Source of the DNA: an uncultured Bacteroidales bacterium
GTDB lineage: Bacteria > Bacteroidota > Bacteroidia > Bacteroidales > ML635J-15
Assembly: GCA_905233405.1 (NCBI GenBank)
Contig: CAJOEG010000077.1
Span: 7,075-12,230 of the forward strand
Length of the DNA stretch: 5,156 bases
Direction of reading: 5' to 3'
The notes under the pieces are model-generated. The model saw nothing but the letters and a program-made list of their open reading frames with translations, ran no database searches and was not told the origin of the DNA. The number at the start of each line of letters is the position of its first letter. Position 1 is the first letter of the stretch. The position numbers and the translations under genes were made by a program. Positions 1 to 5,156 of the stretch are shown piece after piece.

Positions 1-1338
1 GAAGAACTTGCGCTTTGTATCAAGTGCCTCAGCCGAATCCCAACAGCAATCCGGAAGTGCCTTCAGCTTAGCCAACTTGTCCTTGAATTCCTCGCTGAAG
101 ATGTTTACATTTACATACAAGTCCTTAGCCATCTTGAGCGAACCACGCATTGTAAGTCCGTGCTGTGCTGCAACAATCAGAGCTGCCATATACAGGTACA
201 AGTCAGCCGAACCATCACCACTGCGGATTTCAACGGTCTGCTTGCTGTCGTAATTGCCAGCCTTGCTCTTTTCCTGCGGATTTGCATCGCGGAACATATT
301 GATGTCGCCAGTCCAGCCCAGCGGAACACGAACGAGAACGCTCCTGTTGCGGTCGCCCCAGCAGATGTTGGTAGGAGCTTCCTGATGAGGAACAAGACGC
401 AAATACGATGTCGGAATTGTATTTCCGAAAGCGGTGAGAGCATCGGCAAGGTCGAGGATACCGGCAATCATCTTGCGGGCATCGTCGCTGAGAACGCCAT
501 TGTCAACCATCATGTTCTTGCCGTCCTTCGAGAGCATCATGTGGATATGCAGACCGCTACCAGCCTTACCGACAGTAATCTTCGGAGCAAAGCTCAAGTT
601 TACGCCATAGTCACTGCAGAGTTTTCGAAGAATCCACTTTGCGATAATCAACTGTTCTACAGCCGATTCTGCCTCGCAAGGAAGGAATTCTATTTCCTGC
701 TGCTCGTAGTAGAAATCGCCATCGGTGAAGTTGCCAACCTCGGAGTGTCCGTACTTAATCTTACCGCCACACTGAGCAATAAGGAAATTGTCAATAGCAG
801 AAATAAAAGCCGAACCTTCATATTCATTGATTATTTTCTCAATTCCAACCTAAGCACCCTAATCGGTCTGTCCTTGCCTTGCGCCCAAAGCCTTGAAAGT
901 GTAACCAGTTGTGTCTTTCAACTTCTGGTGAGCCTTCTTCAAAATGTTTTCGGGCGACGATGCCAGCGGCTTGCCGTTGTTGTCGTAGTACGAGCAAAGT
1001 ATGTCGATGCTCGGAATTTCCTCGAAAGGATTTACGAAAGCGGTGCGGTACTTTGGAATTACATACAAGTCGCTCGAACCAGCACCGATAAAAGTAAACA
1101 GGCTGGAACCGTCAACGCGCTCGCCAGTGGTAAGAATCTGGTCGAGGTATTCGGCACTGTTGATTACGAAGTTCAAGGTCTTGAGCCTGCCGTCGCCACC
1201 AACATAGCGGAAGTTGAGCATCTCGATGTTGTTTTCTACAATATATTTGATGATGTCAGCCTTTGTGAACTCCTCACAAGGCTTCTGCAAAAACCTTTCA
1301 AGAAGGTTTGGACTTAAATCAAAATTCTTCTTTTCCAT
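1..1338 (-). pseudogene. glnA: Glutamine synthetase (type I-like), interrupted by two in-frame stops and cut by the window edge
   Basis: This gene would make glutamine from glutamate, ammonia and ATP in the cytoplasm. The window holds 446 codons from the ATG at 1338; a full protein of this type is about 500 residues, so roughly 50 C-terminal codons lie outside. Residues 1-152 form the N-terminal beta-grasp region, with RLKTLNFVI, GERVDGSSLF and GSSDLYVIP. The catalytic domain is clear from about residue 187: KIKYGHSEVGNF (193-204), EQQEIEF (212-218), KITVGKAGSGLHIH (253-266), RLVPHQEAPTN (314-324), GDRNRSVLVRVP (328-339) and TVEIRSGDGSADLY (368-381). After TFKALG (147-152), where the family has a GELEYY-like motif carrying metal-binding glutamates, the sequence reads GARQGQTD, then TAG (859-861), two codons, and TAG again (850-852). 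The frame is the same on both sides. Identification is secure. Whether the lesion is biological or an assembly error cannot be told from the sequence. Confidence 0.88.
841..882 (-). other. Disrupted block inside glnA with two in-frame TAG codons
   Basis: These 14 codons (153-166 of the glnA frame) do not resemble glutamine synthetase, while both sides do. Stops fall at codons 160 and 163. Reading the block in the other two minus-strand frames does not recover the expected ELEYY-like motif, so a simple pair of compensating single-base indels does not explain it. Reading TAG as an amino acid does not restore the motif either. The stretch just downstream (EKIINEYEGSAFISAID, codons 167-183) is open, but only loosely like the usual YHES-PF region. 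The altered segment may therefore extend a little further, with some residues missing. A local replacement, a deletion with filler DNA, or a mis-joined or badly polished assembly would all fit. Confidence 0.7.
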
Positions 1339-1359
1339 TTCAAAAATAAATTCAAAAAT
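1339..1359. repeat. 9-bp direct repeat just upstream of the glnA start
   Basis: TTCAAAAAT occurs at 1339-1347 and again at 1351-1359, a 12-bp period, directly before the glnA start codon. On the glnA strand it reads ATTTTTGAA, TTT, ATTTTTGAA, then ATG. It could be an operator or simply AT-rich leader sequence; two short copies in AT-rich DNA can arise by chance. It is followed by an AAAAATTTTT palindrome (1354-1363). Confidence 0.35.
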
Positions 1360-1361
1360 TT

Positions 1362-1393
1362 TTTGGCGAAGTTAATTATATTTACTCACTTTG
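1362..1393 (+). promoter_or_regulatory. Candidate Bacteroidota-type promoter for the ElyC-like gene
   Basis: TTTG at 1362-1365 is followed after 20 bases by TCACTTTG at 1386-1393. The known Bacteroides housekeeping promoter is TTTG at -33 and TAnnTTTG at -7 with about 19-21 bases between, so spacing fits and the -7 element has one mismatch (TC for TA). Transcription would start near 1400. That leaves a leader of about 10 nt to the ATG at 1410 or about 22 nt to the ATG at 1422. I found no equally good match pointing toward glnA. Confidence 0.35.
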
Positions 1394-1409
1394 CAACTTA
1401 TAAAAAGAT

Positions 1410-2186
1410 ATGTTTTATAATATGTTTTTCGCACTGTCAAAAATACTGCAATATTTGTTCTCTCCGCTGATTTGGATATTGATAATCTTCGTGTTGTCGT
1501 TCTGCTTCAAGAAAGATAAAGTCAAAAAAGGATTGCGCATCACGACACTTGTGCTACTCCTGTTGTTTACCAATCCGCTGCTTGTAAACCTAAGCCTTGG
1601 CGCATGGGAAGAAAAGCCAGTGCAGGAAAACGAACTAAAGGAATGCTACGACTACGGAATTGTGCTAACGGGAATGATTCTCTACGATACCGAAAATGAA
1701 AAGATAGAGTTCGGACAGTCCACCGACAGAATCCTCGAAACCGTGAGGTTGTACTATGCAGGTCGCATAAAAAAGATTTTCATTTCGGGAGGCTCGGGAC
1801 TTCTGCTTGACCAGACGCACAAGGAATCGCAACTGCTAAAAGATTATCTTACAAGCATAAACGTTCCCGAAGAAGACATAATCATCGAAACAGAGTCACG
1901 TAACACACACGAAAATGCAGTCGAAGCAGCAAAGGCTTTGCTCCCGACAGAAAATTCCAACACCTATTTATTAATAACAAGCGCCTCGCATTTCCGCCGT
2001 GCAGCCAAATGTTTCGAAAATGAAGGTTTTACTTTTGACTCCTACCCTGTTGACTATTGTAGTCGAAAACTGGGAGCCAATCCCGAGACATGGCTAATCC
2101 CTGTACCATCGGCATTCTCTACTTGGAATATGCTGATTCACGAAATTGCAGGATATGTGATGTATGACTGGAATGGATACTTCTAG
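1410..2186 (+). CDS. DUF218 family membrane protein (ElyC/SanA/YdcF-like)
   Basis: This 258-residue protein has two N-terminal membrane helices (about residues 12-33 and 44-62) followed by a DUF218 domain outside or at the membrane face. Family marks visible are YGIVLTG (82-88), the R-LE-VRLYYAG-IKKIFISGG stretch (107-128), E162-SRNTHENA (162-170) and the strongly typical LLITSASHFRRA (187-198). Length and layout match E. coli ElyC (about 259 residues), a factor needed for normal envelope and peptidoglycan assembly at low temperature; the biochemical activity of the family is not settled. The ATG at 1410 gives the longest form. The ATG at 1422 (Met5) lines up better with the ElyC N-terminus as I remember it and would give a more usual leader length, so the true start may be there. 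It is a single gene, divergent from glnA and convergent with mnmA, ending in TAG. Family assignment is strong, but exact orthology to ElyC is inference. Confidence 0.9.
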   Translation: MFYNMFFALSKILQYLFSPLIWILIIFVLSFCFKKDKVKKGLRITTLVLLLLFTNPLLVNLSLGAWEEKPVQENELKECYDYGIVLTGMILYDTENEKIEFGQSTDRILETVRLYYAGRIKKIFISGGSGLLLDQTHKESQLLKDYLTSINVPEEDIIIETESRNTHENAVEAAKALLPTENSNTYLLITSASHFRRAAKCFENEGFTFDSYPVDYCSRKLGANPETWLIPVPSAFSTWNMLIHEIAGYVMYDWNGYF

Positions 2187-2244
2187 AAAAATGTTTCTTT
2201 ATGGAAAGCTCCTTCTCGATTGAATCTTTGTTTGAATCATCAAA
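2187..2244. other. Convergent intergenic gap without a clear terminator
   Basis: These 58 bases separate the ends of the ElyC-like gene and mnmA. They contain a 7-base direct repeat TTGAATC (2220-2226 and 2232-2238) and a weak 5-bp inverted repeat AGAAA/TTTCT straddling the upstream stop codon (2185-2198). There is no GC-rich hairpin with a U tract in either direction, so no intrinsic terminator can be called. Confidence 0.5.
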
Positions 2245-3318
2245 TTATTGTATCACCCCTCCTGCCACCACATCGTCGCCTTCGTACAGAACTGCCGACT
2301 GACCAGGCGTTGCGGCCGAAACTGGTTCGGCAAAACGGATTAATAACTTATCCCCTTCCTGCCTTGCCTCGCACTCCACGCCACGACTATTGTAGCGAAT
2401 CTTGCATTCCAACCTCATCGGTGAAAGTAGATTTTCGTACTTCATAAAATTAAGGTCGCTGACGACAATTTCCGAGCGCATCAAATCCTCGCGTTCGCCA
2501 AGAGTTACGGTATTCTTTTCGGGATTAATCTCCGTCACAAACACTGGATGCCCAACCGCCACATTCAAGCCCTTGCGCTGCCCGATTGTATAGAACGGAA
2601 ATCCTTTGTGACGACCAAGAACCTTGCCGTCGGTAGAAAGGATGTCGCCCTCCCCTATTTTTTCATCAATGTCGGGAACCTGTGTGCGAAGGAAATTTCG
2701 GTAATCGTCGTCGGGCACAAAGCATATTTCCTGGCTTTCGCGCTTCTTTACCAATGCTTTGAAACCTTTTTCGTCGGCTATTGCACGAATTTGGTCCTTT
2801 GTGTATTCGCCAAGTGGAAAAACTGTCCGTGAAAGATTTTCCTGCGACAAACGCCATAGGAAATATGTCTGGTCCTTACTCAAATCTACGCCCTTGCGCA
2901 GAAAATACCGTCCATTTCCGTGCATAATACGCGCATAATGTCCAGTTGCAATGTATTCACAGCCAAGTTCGTCTGCTTTCTGCAACATGATGCCCCACTT
3001 TATCTCGCGATTGCATACCACACAGGGATTTGGAGTGCGTCCGTGAAGGTATTCTGAAACGAAATTGCTGATTACAGTCTCGGCAAAGCGCTCGCGGAAA
3101 TCGACAATATGATGGTCAATTCCCAAGGACTGTGCAAAACGCTTGGCTTCCATTATGCTCTCGATGGTACAGCAACCTTTTTCACGGGCAATGCACGATT
3201 CCTTCATCGAATCGTAGGTACGGAAAGTCGCGCCCACAATTTTGTACTTGTCGAGCAACATAAGCGCCGACACCGAACTGTCGATGCCACCGCTCATTGC
3301 AAGGAGAAGTTTTTTCAT
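2245..3318 (-). CDS. mnmA: tRNA-specific 2-thiouridylase MnmA
   Basis: This enzyme uses ATP and a persulfide sulfur to convert U34 to 2-thiouridine in the wobble position of the Lys, Glu and Gln tRNAs, in the cytoplasm. The 357-residue protein is full length for the family. It begins with the PP-loop ATP site SGGIDSS (9-15), then has TPNPCVVCNREIKWG (95-109), ATGHYAR (124-130), SKDQTYFLW (147-155), the ESQEICFVPDDDY segment (194-206) and FYTIGQRKGL (242-251), and ends in the C-terminal beta-barrel. C99 and C199 are the expected catalytic cysteine pair, and C102 makes a CxxC. Another group, C42 with C49-C50, lies in the region where many MnmA proteins have a CC-type sequence. The ATG at 3318 puts the PP-loop at the usual distance from the N-terminus. 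It lies 12 bp after the MORN_2 gene with no obvious Shine-Dalgarno, so it is probably read from the same transcript. Bacteroidota genomes often carry more than one mnmA-like gene; this is the canonical PNPCxxCN form. Confidence 0.96.
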   Translation of the reverse strand: MKKLLLAMSGGIDSSVSALMLLDKYKIVGATFRTYDSMKESCIAREKGCCTIESIMEAKRFAQSLGIDHHIVDFRERFAETVISNFVSEYLHGRTPNPCVVCNREIKWGIMLQKADELGCEYIATGHYARIMHGNGRYFLRKGVDLSKDQTYFLWRLSQENLSRTVFPLGEYTKDQIRAIADEKGFKALVKKRESQEICFVPDDDYRNFLRTQVPDIDEKIGEGDILSTDGKVLGRHKGFPFYTIGQRKGLNVAVGHPVFVTEINPEKNTVTLGEREDLMRSEIVVSDLNFMKYENLLSPMRLECKIRYNSRGVECEARQEGDKLLIRFAEPVSAATPGQSAVLYEGDDVVAGGVIQ

Positions 3319-3330
3319 CTCGGCACAGAT

Positions 3331-4248
3331 TTATTTCTTCGACTTTTTGCCAGAATTTGATGATGATGCTTCTCGAGTATTAGCTGGCGGATTTCCATAA
3401 TCGACATTGGAATTGTGACGGAAAAACTCCATCGGGTCGTCAAGGTAATCCTCGGGACGCATAAACTGGTCCTGATGTTCCTTTGCCCATTCGGCCTTTC
3501 TACGCCATTCTTCCATCTGCTCCTTTTCCTTATCGGAATGACCATGCTTGTACACAACGGTTTCGCCCGACTTGTCGGTTCGGTAGTCTTTCCATTCGCC
3601 CTCCTTATTGCCGTATGCGTAATCGCCTTCCTCCTCAAGAGAGCCGTCTGGAGCATAAATTTTCCAATGTCCGTGACGAGCGCCATCCTTGTAGAAGCCA
3701 TCCTCGTGCATATTCCCGTTATCGAAATAGTACTTGTAGTAGCCATTGCGCGTTCCATTGGCATACATACAGTCAAGAACAAGCTTAGTAGTATTCGGAT
3801 AATAAATTTTCACATTGCCTTCGGCCTTGCCGTGAACATAATTAATTATTTCCATCAACTTTCCCGACTCGGTAAACATCTGCCATTCTCCGTGACGCTT
3901 TGTTTCCTCGTCATAGCCACCAGTAGCAGCAGTTGCACCGCTTTCCCAGAACATCTCAACCTTCGAGGAATGGTCGTCATTGTAAACAAGAATTGACTTT
4001 TTCTTGCCGTTCTCGTAGTAATACTTGAATGTTCCAGAAGGTATGTCGTTAGTGAAAAAACCTTCGTAGCGAACATTGCCGTTGCTGTACTTCTTTATCC
4101 ACTTGCCCTGCTTCTTCTTGTTGATGTCGATGTAGTTTATAACCGAACCATCGGCCTGCCTTTCGCCAATCACCTGTGAATTACCAGAAAACGAAACAAA
4201 CGAAAGTGCAGCGGCAACGACCAATATCTTAATTGCGATTAATCTCAT
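3331..4248 (-). CDS. Exported MORN_2 (YwqK-type) repeat protein
   Basis: This 305-residue protein starts with a signal peptide (about 1-25: basic MRLIAIK, hydrophobic core, SFSGNSQ end; no lipobox cysteine), so it should leave the cytoplasm. Residues 48 to about 236 hold eight tandem MORN_2 units of the form G-x-W/F-x-x-Y/F-x-x-(N/D/S)G, starting near 48, 72, 96, 120, 144, 169, 193 and 217, a nearly exact 24-residue period. The third unit is degenerate (K96 for the leading Gly) but keeps MFWESG, and the last is shortened. After the repeats comes a charged, probably helical stretch (238-262), then a Ser/Asn-rich linker and a lysine tail (KKSKK). Databases often label such proteins YwqK-family antitoxins; nothing here supports a toxin-antitoxin role, and a secreted protein would be an odd antitoxin. 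MORN_2 repeats are generally taken as interaction or scaffold modules. Its ATG overlaps the TGA of the upstream T9SS gene (ATGA), implying translational coupling. The precise function is unknown. Confidence 0.9.
   Translation of the reverse strand: MRLIAIKILVVAAALSFVSFSGNSQVIGERQADGSVINYIDINKKKQGKWIKKYSNGNVRYEGFFTNDIPSGTFKYYYENGKKKSILVYNDDHSSKVEMFWESGATAATGGYDEETKRHGEWQMFTESGKLMEIINYVHGKAEGNVKIYYPNTTKLVLDCMYANGTRNGYYKYYFDNGNMHEDGFYKDGARHGHWKIYAPDGSLEEEGDYAYGNKEGEWKDYRTDKSGETVVYKHGHSDKEKEQMEEWRRKAEWAKEHQDQFMRPEDYLDDPMEFFRHNSNVDYGNPPANTREASSSNSGKKSKK
4245..4248 (-). promoter_or_regulatory. ATGA stop-start overlap coupling two exported proteins
   Basis: The bases on the minus strand read TTATGAGA: the TGA ends the T9SS protein and the ATG within the same four bases starts the MORN_2 protein. 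Such 4-base overlaps usually mean that ribosomes finishing the first gene start the second. This also fixes the MORN_2 start, since the signal peptide begins exactly there. Confidence 0.75.
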
Positions 4249-5156
4249 AACTTTACGAATTTTACAGTTTGTACCTTATCATTATTTGTTATACGACAAA
4301 AATAAACGCCAGGTTTCAACCCCGACACATCTATATTGCATTTTTCCGAACAACCGACGTATGAAAACATCGTTTTGCCCGAAATATCAACAATTTGCAA
4401 ATCTGATGCCACATTAACTTCCACAGAAATCATATCACGGACAGGGTTAGGATAAATAGAAGCATCTGTCATGGGAACACCCTGAAAATCAACCAAGTCG
4501 ACTCCGAATGGTGTTACAAAACCGCATCTGTCATTACGTCCCTTGTAAGTTCCGAACATATAATCAGGATTATAGTCGTAGGCAGTCTCAAAAACGCTTA
4601 CATGAATAGAATCCGCACCCTCGCCCATCTGGTCGTATGACTGAATCACAAGGTCGAGCTTGCCATTTCCGTTGACATCGCCAAGATTGACGGCACTCAT
4701 GAACGAAAGTCCTTGTATCCGCAAAGGCGACTCTGTGGTTTCATGGAAATCGGACAAGTCGGGATTCGCCTCAAAGATATGCACATAACCTTTGCCGTTG
4801 GCATCGCCAGAAATAGAAGTGCCGAAAATGTAAATCTTCTCCAAATCGGTCGAATACATATAGGTAGTAACGCCTTCACTACCTCCTTCGTCCAAAATTG
4901 TACGAGAAAAAGGAAATCCGCTTATATATGTTCCATCGGGGCGCATTGCGTTGATAGCCGCATACCATTCACGCTGCGTAAACATATAGAAATCAAAGTC
5001 ATCGCCAAGTCCTGCAACCGTCGGCGCTGTATATGTCCACGCATTATCTACCGTTGGCATAGGCCATCCTTCCGAAAACTGACCGTTAGTTTCCAAAGAG
5101 TAGAAAATCGGTGTATCACCGTGGCTTGCGCCAACAAATACCGTCTTTTCGGCAGT
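4245..5156 (-). CDS. T9SS-secreted VCBS/FG-GAP-type protein, 3' part
   Basis: The frame is open to the right edge, so this is the C-terminal 303 residues of a longer protein (numbered here from the edge). It begins inside the protein with TAEKTVFVGASHGDTPIFY, and no start codon need be sought in the window. The first 220 or so residues look like beta-propeller blades: repeated hydrophobic strands, short Asp/Gly/Asn turns and one clear FG-GAP/VCBS calcium-loop-like motif, NLGDVNGNGKLDLVI (157-171). Motifs such as RPDGTYISGFP and ETNGQFSEGWP suit the same type of propeller. The last 69 residues, from SIYPNPVRD (233-241) through GLKPGVYFCRI to VKFVKL, are a type A T9SS C-terminal sorting domain. 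That domain directs passage across the outer membrane and is normally removed as the protein is anchored or released. The protein is thus probably cell-surface or secreted. Its function is unknown; adhesion or binding is a guess from the propeller. The TGA overlaps the next gene's ATG. Confidence 0.9.
   Translation of the reverse strand, partial: TAEKTVFVGASHGDTPIFYSLETNGQFSEGWPMPTVDNAWTYTAPTVAGLGDDFDFYMFTQREWYAAINAMRPDGTYISGFPFSRTILDEGGSEGVTTYMYSTDLEKIYIFGTSISGDANGKGYVHIFEANPDLSDFHETTESPLRIQGLSFMSAVNLGDVNGNGKLDLVIQSYDQMGEGADSIHVSVFETAYDYNPDYMFGTYKGRNDRCGFVTPFGVDLVDFQGVPMTDASIYPNPVRDMISVEVNVASDLQIVDISGKTMFSYVGCSEKCNIDVSGLKPGVYFCRITNNDKVQTVKFVKL

Noticed and set aside
850..861. TAG reassigned to an amino acid, or stop-codon readthrough, in glnA
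   Set aside because: Reading both TAGs through still leaves the metal-binding motif missing. The ElyC-like gene ends sensibly at a TAG, so TAG works as a stop here.
841..882. Pair of compensating frameshifts, or a small inversion, in glnA
   Set aside because: Neither the other two minus-strand frames nor the plus-strand frames of the block give the expected GELEYY-like residues.
160..1317. Long open plus-strand frame (385 codons) opposite glnA
   Set aside because: It is in exact codon register with the antisense of glnA, so it stays open simply because glnA avoids TTA, CTA and TCA codons. The translation resembles no protein family, while the minus strand is clearly glutamine synthetase.
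2185..2198. AGAAA/TTTCT hairpin as a terminator after the ElyC-like gene
   Set aside because: The stem is five weak pairs, overlaps the stop codon and lacks a following U tract.
3415..3996. Plus-strand frame of 193 codons opposite the MORN_2 gene, hydrophobic in places
   Set aside because: It is antisense to an unmistakable repeat protein with a signal peptide. Its hydrophobic look comes from complementing the charged codons of that gene.
3331..4248. Toxin-antitoxin locus based on the YwqK-type repeats
   Set aside because: The protein has a signal peptide, there is no toxin-like neighbour, and the family label is an automatic name rather than evidence of function.
5037..5096. TTG at 5096 as the start of the T9SS protein
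   Set aside because: The frame continues without a stop to the window edge with fitting sequence (GASHGDTPIFY), so the TTG is an internal leucine codon.

Overview
The window looks like chromosomal DNA from a member of the Bacteroidota, probably a Bacteroidales-type lineage. The main evidence is a type IX secretion (T9SS) C-terminal sorting domain on a large secreted protein. Supporting evidence is a MORN_2 (YwqK-type) repeat protein, a glutamine synthetase of the roughly 500-residue type that I associate with this phylum, A-rich leaders instead of Shine-Dalgarno sites, and a candidate TTTG / TAnnTTTG promoter. I see no phage, plasmid, transposon, CRISPR or RNA genes.

Layout, left to right. 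(1) 1-1338, minus strand: glutamine synthetase, running off the left edge. The N-terminal domain and the catalytic domain are both well preserved and in the same frame. Between them, at about 841-882, is a short block with two in-frame TAG codons, and the expected metal-binding ExE motif is missing. The gene is therefore broken as written, either a real recent lesion or an assembly error. (2) 1339-1409: a 71-bp AT-rich divergent intergenic region with a candidate rightward promoter and a 9-bp direct repeat. (3) 1410-2186, plus strand: a two-helix membrane protein of the DUF218 / ElyC-SanA-YdcF family. (4) 2187-2244: a 58-bp convergent gap with no convincing terminator. (5) 2245-5156, minus strand: a tightly packed three-gene unit, transcribed right to left. 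It comprises the 3' part of a T9SS-exported VCBS/FG-GAP-type protein, an exported MORN_2-repeat protein joined to it by an ATGA overlap, and mnmA (tRNA 2-thiouridylase) 12 bp further on.

How the genes relate. The T9SS protein and the MORN_2 protein are probably co-translated and both leave the cytoplasm. mnmA is a cytoplasmic housekeeping enzyme that probably shares their transcript; nothing here shows a functional link. The ElyC-like gene and glnA are divergently transcribed from the same short spacer. The point most worth checking is the lesion in glnA. The most distinctive gene arrangement is the ATGA-coupled pair of exported proteins ahead of mnmA. I do not find strong evidence of a new defence or mobile system in this window.
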